Positions 21,429 through 34,424 of a DNA stretch of 64,000 nt are shown here, piece after piece; position 1 is the first letter of the stretch; the number at the start of each line of letters is the position of its first letter. The notes beneath the pieces were generated by a model, which was not told the DNA's origin, ran no database searches, and worked only from the letters and a program-made list of their open reading frames with translations. The DNA is from Rutidosis leptorrhynchoides (lineage: Eukaryota; Streptophyta; Magnoliopsida; Asterales; Asteraceae), in the NCBI RefSeq assembly GCF_046630445.1, contig NC_092340.1, positions 366,114,501-366,178,500 of the forward strand, read 5' to 3'. A program made the position numbers and the translations under genes.

Positions 21429-23947
21429 CAACAAATATGTGGAACCAACAATTAGACAACTAGTATGACTTATGAGCAAGGAAACAAAAACAAGAACTCC
21501 TTTTAACCACACTCACCTTCACCACTCACCACCTACTCCATTTCACTTCCAATTTTCTTCTCAATTCTCTCTCAAAACACACACACTCTTCCATGAACGT
21601 CTAAGTTACTATTTTTTCAGCAAAAATCATCAAATACAAGCTTTGGTTATTACCTATAATCATCATAAAAACAATTACTCAAGAACACATCAAGAACACT
21701 TCCAAGTTTACTTCCAAGTTTCCTAATCCATTCCAAGCAATCATCTAAGATCAAGAAACCTTTGTTATTTACAGTAGGTTATCTTTCTAAATCAAGGTAA
21801 TATTCATATTCAAGCTTTGATTCAATTTCTATATCTATAACTATCTTAATTCGAGTAATAATCTTACTTGAACTTGTTTTTGTGTCATGATTCTATTTCA
21901 AGAACTTCCAAGTCATCAAAGATCCTTTGAAGCTCAAGTTATTTTTTCATCATTTCCAGTAGGTTTACCTACTAAACTTGAGGTAGTAATGATATTCATA
22001 ACATCATTCGATTCATATATATATAACTACCTTATTCGAAGGTTTAAACTTGTAATCACTAGAACATAGTTTAGTTAATTCTAAACTTGTTCGCAAATAA
22101 AAGTTAATCCTTCTAATTTGACTTTTAAAATCAACTAAACACATGTTATATATCTATATGATATGCTAACTTAATGATTTAAAACCTGAAAACACGAAAA
22201 ACACCGTAAAACCGAATATACGCCGTCGTAGTAACACCGCGGGCTGTTTTGGGTTAGTTAATTAAAAACTATGATAAACTTTGATTTAAAAGTTGTTCTT
22301 CTGGGAAAATAATTTTTCTTATGAACATGAAACTATATCCAAAAATCATGGTTAAACTCAAAGTGGAAGTATGTTTTCCAAAATGGTCATCTAGACGTCG
22401 TTCTTTCGACTGAAATGACTACCTTTACAAAAACGACTTGTAACCTGTATTTTCGACTATAAACTTATACTTTTTCTGTTTAGATTCATAAACTTAAGTT
22501 CAATATGAAACCATAGCAACTTGAATCACTCAAAACGGATTTAAAACGAAGAAGTTATGGGTAAAACAAGATTGGATATTTTTGCTTGTTGTAACTACGT
22601 GAAAATTGGTAACAAATCTATATTACTCATATCCTAGCTAACTCATATTGTATTATACATGTATTCTAATATATTATGTAATCTTGGGATACCATAGACG
22701 CGTATGCAAATGTTTTGACATATCATATCGACCTATGTATATATATTATTTGGAACAACCATAGACACTCTATATGCAGTAATGTTGGAGTTAGCTATAC
22801 AGGGTTGAGGTTGATTCCAAAAATATATATACTTTGAGTTGTGATCTATCCTGAGACGTGTATACACTGGGTCGTGAATTGATTCAAGATAATATATATC
22901 AATTTATTTCTGTACATCTAACTGTGGACAACTAGTTGTAGGTTACTAACGAGGACAGCTGACTTAATAAACTTAAAACATTAAAACGTATTAAAAATGT
23001 TGTAATTATATTTTGCACATACTTTGATATATATGTACATATTTGTTATAGGTTCGTGAATCGACCAGTGGCCAAGTCTTACTTCCCGACGAAGTAAAAA
23101 TCTGTGAAAGTGAGTTATATTCCCACTTTTAGAATCTAATATTTTTGGGATGAGAATACATGCAGCTTTCTAAATGTTTTACAAAATAGACACAAGTACG
23201 CGAAACTACATTCTATGGTTGGATTATTAAACCGAATATTGCCCCTTCAAGTCTGGTAGCCTAAGAATTAGGGAAATGACCCCTAATTGATGTGAATCCT
23301 AAAGATAGATCTATGGTCATAACAAACCCCATTCTGGAATTTGAAATGCTTTAATACTTCGATTTATATGGTGATTACGATTGCCAATTTATGACATACT
23401 TGCGAGTATGCGGGGAATATTCTATATGCATTATGTTAATGTCGGTTACCAGGTGTTCATCATAGAATGATTTTTATACACTTGCGAGTGTAGGATTATT
23501 GAATAAATGAAATCTTATGGTCTATTATATTAATTTAATAATATATAGGTTAAAAATATAACTCACCAACATTTTTGTTGACGTTTAAAGCATGTTTATT
23601 CTCAGGTGATTATTAAGAGCTTCCGCTGTTGCATGCTAATATATGGACAAGACTTGGTGTTAGCATGCTTGTATAATATTGTTTAAAACTGCATTCGAGA
23701 TTTACTTTGTTGTAACATATTAATATTGTAAACCAATATGAATTGGTAGTGTGTAAGTGTGATATTTTTAGATTATCATTTCTGGTAATCTAGGTGGTGT
23801 CCTTTTAACTTTGTCGATAAAATAAAGGTTATGGTTTGTTTTAAAAACGAATGCAGTCTTTGAAAAACGTCTCATATAGAGGTCAAAACCTCGCAACGAA
23901 ATCAATTAATATGGAACGTTTATAATCAATATGAACGGGATATTTCA
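21429..23947 (+). repeat. Element A left LTR, second part
   Basis: The LTR continues after element B, matching 51646-52227 and 54611-56556 of the right copy, and ends GGGATATTTCA. It differs from the right copy by scattered substitutions and small indels, for example a short duplication near 51925 that is absent here. Confidence 0.85.
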
Positions 23948-23949
23948 GT

Positions 23950-23961
23950 TGGTATCCGAGC
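23950..23961 (+). promoter_or_regulatory. Element A primer binding site (initiator tRNA-Met type)
   Basis: TGGTATCCGAGC lies two bases after the left LTR. It differs by one base from the TGGTATCAGAGC found in elements C and D, which is the usual initiator-Met primer site of plant Gypsy elements. Confidence 0.8.
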
Positions 23962-24156
23962 GTTGGTCCTAGAGAACCAGAAAATTGCATTAGTGTGTCT
24001 TACCGAGTTTGTTAGGATGCATTAGTGAGTCTGGACTTCGACCGTGTTTACTTTAAAAACGATTGCTTAACACTTTTTGTTGGAAACTATATATTATTAA
24101 CATGTAAATATTATGTGATATATTAACCTCTTAATGTGTATGATGTTGTGTGATAG

Positions 24157-24717
24157 ATGTCTACCACTAGTACAAATCTCATCGACTCACCTAATAATAA
24201 TGAAGAGTCGAATATATTTTGGGAAGATTCACAAATTTCCGAAGAGGAACCGGAAGAATAAGAGGTTCCGGAGGAAGAAATATTGATACCTACTGTAAAT
24301 CGATTAAATAAAAGAAAATCCTCAACCAATGGACCAAAGTCAATAATGGTCAATGGTGTTTCCGCCGAGGAAGCAAAATATTGGGAAGATTACCAATTTT
24401 TCGATGAATCGGATCCCGATGAAGATTCCGATGATGTTATAGAAATTACCTCGACCCAATTTAATAAAGCAAAAGAAAATAATAGGGGAAAAGGTATAAA
24501 AATAGAGAAACCTGATTCCAACCCCGATGAACTTTATATGTATCGGCAACATCCGTATTTTTTAAAATGTAACAATAACCCGGGAACCTCTAAACCACCA
24601 GGTTTTTCTAAACCATTGTGGAAAATGATGGCTCGTATTAGAGGAACACCATATATCCCTAGAAAATTAGGAAAACGAATCAAGTCCGAAGAAGAAGAAA
24701 CCAGTGATTCAGATTAG
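24157..24717 (+). pseudogene. Acidic leader ORF of element A, one stop
   Basis: A 187-codon frame from ATG to TAG, broken once by TAA at 24259-24261. The product is acidic and Ser-rich at its N terminus (several EE and DED runs, such as DESDPDEDSDD). It has a basic, Pro-rich middle (GTSKPPGFSKPLWKMM) and an acidic end (EEEETSDSD). I do not recognise the family. It lies between the primer binding site and gag, where plant retrotransposons rarely have coding sequence. It could be an accessory frame of the element or the remains of a captured gene. Confidence 0.5.
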
Positions 24718-24855
24718 GGAGTTGTAATCATGTTGTGTATTATATGTATTGTAGTGTGCTTGTACTTTTATGTTCTATGTAAAAAATTGCTTGTATTGTT
24801 TGTTAATTATCTTTTATGAATCTAATCCTTGTCTATTTTACAGTATAAAAACAAA

Positions 24856-25145
24856 ATGGACGTTAAGGGTAGACAACCGAATATTTTAGAAGACCTACCA
24901 GAGGATATGATTAAAGAAATCTTGTCTAGAGTCGGTCAGAATTCATCAGCACAATTAGTTATGGCGAAATTAACTTGTCAAACATTTGAAAGACTTTCCA
25001 GAAATGCCTTAGTTTATAAAAGGCTTTCCTTTGATAGGTGGGGTATATCACATTGAGGAGACCGTAAGTTACGCCGTGTTTTCTTTAAAGCGTTAAATGC
25101 GGGGAAACCAAATGCAATTTTACGCTATGGGTTAAGAACCTATTT
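24856..25145 (+). pseudogene. At2g35280-like F-box gene, piece 1 of 3 (inside element A)
   Basis: From ATG at 24856 the frame encodes an F-box: ILEDLPEDMIKEILSRVG, then SSAQLVMAKLTCQTFERLSR and VYKRLSFDRW. This is the pattern of the plant F-box family typified by At2g35280. A TGA at 25054-25056 interrupts it, but the same frame then gives KLRRVFFKALNAGKPNAI and RYGLRTYF, the family's next region. The frame is cut by insertion of element C after TATTT (25141-25145). Pieces 2 and 3 follow at 34944 and 45434. F-box proteins recruit substrates to SCF ubiquitin ligases; this copy is broken. Confidence 0.75.
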
Positions 25146-27008
25146 TGTAACAGACTGAAACCCGGACTAGTTGTAAGTTGTCCATTTTGCCCTAAGGGTT
25201 TGTGCTTAGTCTTAAGTGCTTTTATTTTAATTATTTAATTAGTGTTTTATTATATTTGTGTTGTGTCCAGTTGGGACAAGGGTCCCAGAACAGGTTTGTT
25301 TATTTTATTTGGACCTCGTTTGGGTTACCTAATCTTGTGCGTAATATATCAGATAACTGTTAAATACCCGTGTGTTGTGAGGTGGGGAAAATAGCAGCCT
25401 TAAGTGACTAGTGTACTGCCTTCTTCTTTCCATTTCTAGAATTTTCCCAAACACACCCGTACCTTCATCCCTCCCACCTAACCAAACCCTAATCCTTAAA
25501 CATTGATCTTGAGCTCAAATTGGTGTTAGAATCGTGTTTGTTATCGTTTACTGAGTCTATCAAGGTAAGTAACATGTGTTTTTGTGTTCAATTTGTTGTT
25601 AAATTCATGGTTTTATGTGAGTTTTGTAAAAAGCTTGAATTTGTGTCAAAATAAGTGATTTAAGTGTTGTTATGGTCAAATTGTTGTGGGTTTTGAGTCA
25701 ATAGCAAGTAGTGAACAAGTTGTGGTCGATTTTGGTGTTTAAAACGAGCTCTAGATCGAGATTTGAGGATTTCATCGTGAAGTCCGTAGCCTTTGTTCAG
25801 TTTCTGAGGAAGATGAACACAGTCGGCCGACTGTCGGTCGACAGTCGACCGACTGAGGGTGAACCGACCGACTGGTGAGTGAACCGACCGACTGAGATTT
25901 GCCTTCGGCCGATTGATGTATTACCCAATGAATCGACCGACTGGACAGGTCAGTCGACCGATTGTGTCGACAGTCGACCGACTGTAAGTGTCAGTCGACC
26001 GACTGTGTGTATAGGGCAGAATGTTTTACCAAAGTGCCTTTTTCTAGCCGTTATGCTGCCCGTTTATATTTTGGTGTTCAGGATGTAAATTTTGAAAGTG
26101 CACAAGTGTTAAGCATGAAAATTTTAGCGGACGCATTTTTTTATGAATTTGCTATAATTCGCTGTCAGTGTGTCTAATCTTGATGGGAACACTATTCTAA
26201 CTTGGTTTTTGCTGTTCTCTGGAGATAAGGACAAGGAAGAAGCTCAGAAATAATAACTGAGCAGTTGCTGGTAATTGGTGAGTGGGTCTATCTACGGATA
26301 GAGTTTAAGTAGCATATCATGCTACTGTGGTTGACTCTTTTACCATGCATAGTGTAGGAATTGCCATGTTAGAATAATATCGTTTGCCTGATGTTGTATG
26401 TGAATTATGTGTACACTGTGTGAATGGCACCAGTCGGGCCTAGGGAGACTGGGGACTCGAGACCGTGCCTAGGAGAGGTTAGAGTCCGTATGAGGTCAAC
26501 CGTGCCTAGGGGAGGTTGGGTCCATAGGCTACTGATTGTGGAGTATAGTGTGAATGATGCATCCCCTGCATCTGGATAACTATACTGTGAATTGAGTAGC
26601 AGGGACTATCGGTAGACTCAGGCCCGATCAGCTGGGAGTCGTGTGCTCGTACAAGCCGCCGATCCTCGTATTGTCTTATTGTATGCTAGTTGGTAGTTAG
26701 CAAGTGTTACTATTAGTATATAGCTTGTGTGTGACTTAAGCTATATCTGTTAGATAGATTCCATTCACTTAGCGGTGCGCTAATCCCCCACATATTCTCC
26801 CCTTGCAGGTTTAGGTACTGCTAGTCGGGAAGGGTGCTATTGCAGAAGACATGTTTGACAACCCAACTCTGATGTGGACTTTTGTATAAATAATGTTTTG
26901 TGATAACGTAACACCTTTGTGTAAACTTAAACGTAATGACGTGACTTATATTGTGTTTGTTAATAAAGTCTTCCGCTGTGTATTTAAAAAAAAATGGCCG
27001 GTGTTACA
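25146..27008 (+). repeat. Element C left LTR
   Basis: 1,863 bp, matching 31896-33759 at an offset of 6,750. It contains a cluster of CGACCGACTG words at 25820-26005. The visible differences from the second LTR are nearly all transitions. Confidence 0.9.
25820..26005. repeat. CGACCGACTG repeat cluster in element C LTR (left)
   Basis: Six exact copies of CGACCGACTG and about three variants in 186 bp, often as CAGTCGACCGACTG, which is largely self-complementary. Spacing is irregular. The cluster is repeated at 32570-32755 in the second LTR. It is GC-rich in an otherwise AT-rich LTR. Confidence 0.8.
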
Positions 27009-27011
27009 AGT

Positions 27012-27023
27012 TGGTATCAGAGC
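27012..27023 (+). promoter_or_regulatory. Element C primer binding site (initiator tRNA-Met type)
   Basis: TGGTATCAGAGC lies three bases after the left LTR. The same site is duplicated at 33763-33774 after the second LTR. Confidence 0.85.
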
Positions 27024-27191
27024 ATGGTTTGGCAGTAAATACGTGCGCGTATTTTGTTCCCAAACCCTGAGGCAAGTCAAACATGTCTGTGGGAGTGGGA
27101 GCTAAGTGAAAATAGGATATACGTATGTTAGTTGTGATTGAACTAACTGTTATCCACTAAGCTTTTGTGTGAGCTGTTTTGTAGCACAGGT

Positions 27192-30100
27192 ATGGCTGAT
27201 AGAAATGCAACTGGCCCATCTAACCCCGGAACATTTAGAGCACCAGAAGAGGGTGTTGAGTCTGATGATGATCAGAGTAGTTACATCCTTCAATTAGAAA
27301 GTAAGCTAAAAGAAGCCGAGGACAAAATTAATGAGCTTGAATTGGCAAGGCATTCTGGAAATGATGATACACCACCTGGATTCCCAACCGCGCAATCCCA
27401 AACGATACCTAATGTGCACCAGAACCAGTTTCAGAATCAAATACCTAACCAATATTATATGCCACCGCAAAACACTTTTACTTACCAAAATCCCATGATG
27501 ATGAATCCATACCAAATGCAAATGTTCCAACAACCTTACATGCAACCACCCAAAAAGTGTACTTATAAGAACTTCCGTGATTGCAAACCCTCTGAGTTCT
27601 CTGGAAGTACTGATCCGACTGTAACTCTCAATTGGTTGCGAGAAGTTAAAAGGGTATTTGAAGCGTGTCAGTGTGAACCCAAGCTGAAGGTAACATATGC
27701 TAGTAGACTGTTGAAAGGTAGGGCTATGATTTGGTGGGATTCTTTGATTTCTAGTATACCAAAAGAGCAAGTGAGTATGATCACATGGGAGCAGTTTCAT
27801 GGGAAGGTGTGTGAACAATATTGTAATTCATTTGATATGAACCGAATCAAGACTGAGTTTCTTGAAATGAAGATGACACCTCAAATGACGATCGATGAGG
27901 TAGTAGAGAAGTATATGGATAAACTAAGGTTTGTACAACAGTGGGTGCCAGACGAAGCGTCTCGTATACAACATTTTGTTAATATCATTTTGCCAGAGTA
28001 CCGAACTTTTGTTAGAACGGCTACGTCGTTGTCTCAAGCGGTTGTGATGGCTAAGATGGTAGAAAGTGATGTTCAGGCCGCCAGAAACAGAATGTTTGGT
28101 AATGTGCTACAACAAGGTGGGCAAGTATTTGGTCAATCAGGATCTAAATCCAAGAAGTCTAGTGGGTTTAAATCGAAGGGTAAAAGTGGTCAGAGTAGTT
28201 CTGGGTCTGGATCAGGTAAAGGGAATTGGTGTCACACGTGTCGATCTTCTCACAGTGGTCAGTGTTCTGAGGCTACAAGAAGATGCTTAAAGTGTGGTGT
28301 TGTTGGGCATGAGTCTTCAGCATGCCCGTATCCGAATAGTGTGTGTTGGAGTTGTCACAAACCAGGGCATCGTGCAATTAGTTGTCCGTCGAAGAGTGGT
28401 AGTTCCGGGGCAGGGTCAGGGGCGCGTTCAGCATCAGCCGTAGGGTCAACTGCCTCGAGTGGGCAGAAGAGGAAGAACCCTCCAACAGCAGAGGCTAGAG
28501 CTTTTCAGATGTCGGTGGAAAATGCTGTGGCAACCGACGAAGTAATCACCGGTATGTTTCTAATCAACTCAATACCTGCTCGCGTATTATTTGATTGTGG
28601 TGCCAATAGGTGTTTTATGTCCCTAGATTTCTGTGCTAAGTTGAATTTACCATCTACTGTGTTACCCAAGCCGGTTATGGTAGAAGTAGCTGATGGTAAG
28701 ACCACACCCGTCACAACCTATGTGACTGGGGTTTGTATAGAGATCGAAGGGAAGTCTTTCCCGGTGACTTGTTTAGTGTTACCTATTCCTAGCTTTGATG
28801 TAGTACTAGGAATGGATTGGTTGAGCTCGCTTAGGGCTAATATTAAGTGTGATAGGAAAATGATTACCTTTCGTTCGACCGATGAAACCCGTGTTGTGGC
28901 CCGAGGGGAGCGGGGAGGGTATAATTTTCTGTTGATAACCATGATGAAAGCGAAAAAGTCGATGGCAAAGGGTTGTGAATCATTTCTTGCATATGTGATT
29001 GATGCGAAGAAAGAAAAGAAAACAGTGGCCGATATTCCAGTAGTATCAGAATTTCCCGAAGCGTTCCCAGATGAGTTACCAGGTCTGCCGCCGGTAAGGG
29101 AAGTTGAATATAAGATTGAATTGGTTCCTGGAACAACTCCAGTTGCAAAAGCTCCATACCGATTAGCGCCGTCTGAAATCCGTGAAATGATGTCACAGAT
29201 TCAAGAACTATTAGATCGTGGGTTTATCCGACCGAGTTCTTCACCGTGGGGTGCTCCGGTATTGTTTGTTAAAAAGAAAGATGGGTCAATGCGTATGTGT
29301 ATTGATTATCGTGAATTGAACAAAAGAACTGTGAAGAATAAGTATCCGTTACCTCGAATAGATGATTTGTTCGATCAGTTATAGGGTGCTTCATTCTTTT
29401 CTAAGATAGACTTACGATCCGGATATCATCAGGTTCGTGTTGCTGAATCAGATATACCGAAAACAGCGTTCAGAACAAGGTATGGTCACTATGAATTTCT
29501 TGTCATGCCTTTTGGGTTGACGAATGCGCCAGCAGTCTTCATGGATCTAATGAATAGAGTGTGTCGTCCATTCTTAGATAAGTTTGTGATTGTGTTTATT
29601 GATGACATATTGGTGTATTCGAAAACAGAGAGTGAACATGCTGAACATCTGAGGTTGGTTTTGAACTTGTTAAAACGTGAGCAACTATTTGCAAAATTTT
29701 CAAAGTGTGAATTTTGGTTACGTGAAGTGCAGTTTTTGGGTCATGTGATTTGTACCGAGGGTATAAAAGTTGATCCGACAAAGATAGAAGCGGTAATGAA
29801 TTGGACTTCTCCGAGGACTCCGACTGAGATTAAGAGTTTTCTGGGATTGGCTGGTTATTATCGCAGGTTTATCAAAGATTTCTCTAAAATAGCGGGTCCA
29901 TTGACTAAGTTGACTAGTAAAGATGTAGCCTTTCGATGAACTGATGAACAGGAAAAGGCTTTTCAGATATTGAAACAGCTACTGTGTCAGGCACCAGTGT
30001 TAGCCTTACCAGAAGGTTCAGACGACTTCGTGGTATACTGTGATGCATCATATGCTGGGTTGGGTTGTGTCTTAATGCAAAGAGATAAAGTAATCGCCTA

Positions 30101-31883
30101 CGCCTCGCGACAGTTGAAAGTTCATGAGAAGAATTATCCAGTGCATGATCTTGAAATGGCTGCAGTAGTGTTTGCTTTGAAACTGTGGAGACACTATTTG
30201 TATGGAACCCATTGTGTTATATGTACAGATCACAAGAGTTTGCAGTATATCTTCTCACAGAAAGAATTGAATATGCGTCAGAGACGATGGCAAGAGTTGA
30301 TCAAAGATTACGATTGTGAAATTAAATACCATCCGGGTAAGGCAAATGTGGTTGCAGATGCGCTAAGTCGTAAAAAGTCAAGTGAAAATGTGAAATTTCT
30401 TCGTTTGAATATAACTCCAGATTTGATTAACAGCTTAAGAACCGTTCAGGCCTGTGCTTTAGAGGACGAACATATTAAATCTGAACAAATGACCAAACGA
30501 AAAGTGGACTTAATTGATGACTCACATGGACTAAAGACCTTAAACAATCGAGTTTGGGTGCCTAAGCTTGGAGATTTGAGGGATTTAATCATGACAGAAG
30601 CTCACAAATCAAGATTGACAGTACATCCGGGTAGTAATAAGATGTATCATGATTTGAAAGCAGTGTATTGGTGGCCGACAATGAAAACAGATATCGCTCG
30701 ATATGTTGAAAAGTGTCATATATGTGCTCAAGTGAAGGCAGAACATCAGAAACCTTATGGTTCGCTACGTCAGTTACAGATTCCAGAGTGGAAATGGGAA
30801 CATATAACGATGGATTTTGTGACCAAACTACCAAGAACTCAGAAACGACATGATATGATTTGGGTAATAGTGGATCGTCTAACTAAAAGTGCTCATTTTA
30901 TTGCTACTCGTGAGACAGCTTCGTTAAGTGAGTTAGCCGATTTGTATGTGAAAGAAATATTTAGTCGACATGGTATGCCGTTATCGATCGTTTCAGACAG
31001 AGATTCCAGATTTGTGTCGAATTTTTGGAACAGTCTTCAACAAAATTTGGGTACACGTGTGAATTTAAGTACAGCTTATCATCCTCAGACAGACGGTCAG
31101 AGTGAAAGAACGATACAGACTTTGGAGGATATGTTAAGGGCTTGTGTGTTAGAATACGGTGGTTCGTGGGATACACATTTGCCGTTGATCGAATTTGTGT
31201 ATAATAATTCATATCATTCGAGTATAGGGATGCCGCCCTATGAAATGTTATACGGTCGTCGTTGCAGAACTCCGACTTGTTGGTTAGAAGTCGGGGAGAA
31301 ACAGTTTGCAGGTCCCGAAATTGTTCAAATGACAGCCGAAAAAGTTGCAATTGCGAGAGAAAAGTTGAAAGCCGCTAGAGATAGGCAGAAAATGTATGCT
31401 GATCCGCGTAGACGTCCGGTAACCTTTAATGTGGGTGAACGAGTGTATCTGAAAGTTTCGCCGTGGAAAGGGGTTATCAGATTCGGTAAACGTGGTAAGT
31501 TAGCACCGAGATTTATTGGTCCGTTTCCGATCAGTGAAGTGTTGAATGATCAGACTGTGGTGTTAGATCTTCCGCCAGAGTTAGCTGGTATTCATAATAC
31601 ATTCAACGTATGTTATCTTCGTAAGTGTAAAGTCGACGATGAAACACAACTTCTTCCTTTAGAAGATTTAAGGGTCGATTTGAATAAGAAATTAGTGGAA
31701 GAGCCGGTCCGTGTGATTGACCAAAAGGTGACTAAGCTGAGAAAGAAAGAGATTCCGATGGTGTTGATTGAGTGGAAACACAGTTTGGGATCTAATCTTA
31801 CGTGGAAAATGGAAGAGTTGATGAGAAAACGCTACCCTCATTTGTTTGACCAAGACCAGATTCCGAGGACGAAATCTCCTTAA
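27192..31883 (+). pseudogene. Element C gag-pol polyprotein, two stop codons
   Basis: One frame of about 1,560 codons from ATG at 27192, broken by TAG at 29382-29384 (early reverse transcriptase) and TGA at 29937-29939 (before RNase H). Order: a coiled N terminus; gag ([11 protein letters not shown]); zinc knuckles ([28 protein letters not shown]); aspartic protease ([20 protein letters not shown]); reverse transcriptase ([20 protein letters not shown]); RNase H ([15 protein letters not shown]); integrase with an HHCC zinc site ([19 protein letters not shown]) and a catalytic core ([30 protein letters not shown]); and a chromodomain-like tail ending MRKRYPHLF. The tail suggests a Tekay-type chromovirus. 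Only the two stops prevent a full-length product. Confidence 0.85.
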
Positions 31884-31893
31884 GGGGGGTGGA
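31882..31893 (+). promoter_or_regulatory. Element C polypurine tract
   Basis: AAGGGGGGTGGA lies just before the second LTR at 31896 and overlaps the gag-pol stop. This is the expected plus-strand primer of reverse transcription. Confidence 0.8.
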
Positions 31894-31895
31894 TT

Positions 31896-33759
31896 TGTAA
31901 CAGACTGAAACTCGGACTAGTTGTAAGTTGTCCATTTTGCCCTAAGGGTTTGTGCTTAGTCTTAAGTGCTTTTATTTTAATTATTTAATTAGTGTTTTAT
32001 TATATTTATGTTGTGTCCAGCTGGGACAAGGGTCCCAGAACAGGTTTGTTTATTTTATTTGGACCTCGTTTGGGTTACCTAATCTTGTGCGTAATATATC
32101 AGATAACTGTTAAATACCCGTGTGTTGTGAGGTGGGGAAAATAGCAGCCTTAAGTGACTAGTGTACTGCCTTCTTCTTTCCATTTCTAGAATTTTCCCAA
32201 ACACACCCGTACCTTCATCCCTCCCACCTAACCAAACCCTAATCCTTAAACATTGATCTTGAGCTCAAATTGGTGTTAGAATCGTGTTTGTTATCGTTTA
32301 CTGAGTCTATCAAGGTAAGTAACATGTGTTTTTGTGTTCAATTCGTTGTTAAATTCATGGTTTTGTGTGAGTTTTGTAAAAAGCTTGAATTTGTGTCAAA
32401 ACAAGTGATTTAAGTGTTGTTATGGTCAAATTGTTGTGGGTTTTGAGTCAATAGCAAGTAGTGAACAAGTTGTGGTCGATTTTGGTGTTTAAAACGAGCT
32501 CTAGATCGAGATTTGAGGATTTCATCGTGAAGTCCGTAGCCTTTGTTCAGTTTCTGAGGAAGATGAACACAGTCGGCCAACTGTCGGTCGACAGTCGACC
32601 GACTGAGGGTGAACCGACCGACTGGCGAGTGAACCGACCGACTGAGATTTGCCTTCGGCCGATTGATGTATTACCCAATGAATCGACCGACTGGACAGGT
32701 CAGTCGACCGATTGTGTCGACAGTCGACCGACTGTAAGTGTCAGTCGACCGACTGTGTGTACAGGGCAGAATGTTTTACCAAAGTGCCTTTTTCTAGCCG
32801 TTATGCTACCCGTTTATATTTTGGTGTTCAGGATGTAAATTTTGAAAGTGCACAAGTGTTAAGCATGAAAATTTTAGCGGACGCATTTTTTTATGAATTT
32901 GCTATAATTCGCTGTCAGTGTGTCTAATCTTGATGGGAACACTATTCTAACTTGGTTTTTGCTATTCTCTGGAGATAAGGACAAGGAAGAAGCTCAGAAA
33001 TAATAACTGAGCAGTTGCTGGTAATTGGTGAGTGGGTCTATCTACGGATAGAGTTTAAGTAGCATATCATGCTACTGTGGTTGACTCTTTTACCATGCAT
33101 AGTGTAGGAATTGCCATGTTAGAATAATATCGTTTGCCTGATGTTGTATGTGAATTATGTGTACACTGTGTGAATGGCACCAGTCGGGCCTAGGGAGACT
33201 GGGGACTCGAGACCGTGCCTAGGAGAGGTTAGAGTCCGTATGAGGTCAACCGTGCCTAGGGGAGGTTGGGTCCATAGGCTACTGATTGTGGAGTATAGTG
33301 TGAATGATGCATCCCCTGCATCTGGATAACTATACTGTGAATTGAGTAGCAGGGACTATCGGTAGACTCAGGCCCGATCAGCTGGGAGTCGTGTGCTCGT
33401 ACAAGCCGCCGATCCTCGTATTGTCTTATTGTATGCTAGTTGGTAGTTAGCAAGTGTTACTATTAGTATATAGCTTGTGTGTGACTTAAGCTATATCTGT
33501 TAGATAGATTCCATTCACTTAGCGGTGCGCTAATCCCCCACATATTCTCCCCTTGCAGGTTTAGGTACTGCTAGTCGGGAAGGGTGCTATTGCAGAAGAC
33601 ATGTTTGACAACCCAACTCTGATGTGGACTTTTGTATAAATAATGTTTTGTGATAACGTAACACCTTTGTGTAAACTTAAACGTAATGACGTGACTTATA
33701 TTGTGTTTGTTAATAAAGTCTTCCGCTGTGTATTTAAAAAAAAAATGGCCGGTGTTACA
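31896..33759 (+). repeat. Element C middle LTR
   Basis: 1,864 bp, nearly identical to 25146-27008, with one extra A in an A run. It is the 3' LTR of the complete unit and, at the same time, the 5' LTR of the truncated unit that follows. Confidence 0.9.
32570..32755. repeat. CGACCGACTG repeat cluster in element C LTR (middle)
   Basis: The same cluster as at 25820-26005, with a few transitions, for example CGGCCAACTG instead of CGGCCGACTG at its start. Confidence 0.8.
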
Positions 33760-34424
33760 AGTTGGTATCAGAGCATGGTTTGGTAGTAAATACGTGCGCG
33801 TATTTTGTTCCCAAACCCTGAGGCAAGTCAAACATGTCTGTGGGAGTGGGGGCTAAGTGAAAATAGGATATACGTATGTTAGTTGTGATTGAACTAACTG
33901 TTATCCACTAAGCTTTTGTGTGAGCTGTTTTGTAGCACAGGTATGGCTGATAGAAATGCAACTGGCTCATCTAACCCCGGAACATTTAGAGCACCAGAAG
34001 AGGGTGTTGAGTCTGATGATGATCAGAGTAGTTACATCCTTCAATTAGAAAGTAAGCTAAAAGAAGCCGAGGACAAAATTAATGAGCTTGAATTGGCAAG
34101 GCATTCTGGAAATGATGATACACCACCTGGATTCCCAACCGCGCAATCCCAAACGATACCTAATGTGCACCAGAACTAGTTTCAGAATCAAATACCTAAC
34201 CAATATTATATGCCACCGCAAAACACTTTTACTTACCAAAATCCCATGATGATGAATCCATACCAAATGCAAATGTTCCAACAACCTTACATGCAACCAC
34301 CCAAAAAGTGTACTTATAAGAACTTCTGTGATTGCAAACCCTCTGAGTTCTCTGGAAGTACTGATCCGACTGTAACTCTCAATTGGTTGCGAGAAGTTGA
34401 AAGGGTATTTGAAGCGTGTCAGTG
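33760..34424 (+). pseudogene. Truncated second copy of element C leader and gag start
   Basis: Repeats the leader and the first part of gag (27009 to about 27673), including the primer binding site and the start ATG at 33943. A TAG at 34177-34179 interrupts the frame. Near 34424 the sequence switches, within a short stretch of shared bases (GTCAACC against GTGAACC), to the interior of the LTR. It is too short to encode anything functional. Confidence 0.85.

Noticed and set aside
25820-26005. The repeated CGACCGACTG words as a possible CRISPR-like array
   Set aside because: Spacing is irregular, there are no unique spacers of constant length, the context is a plant LTR, and the cluster is copied in both LTRs.
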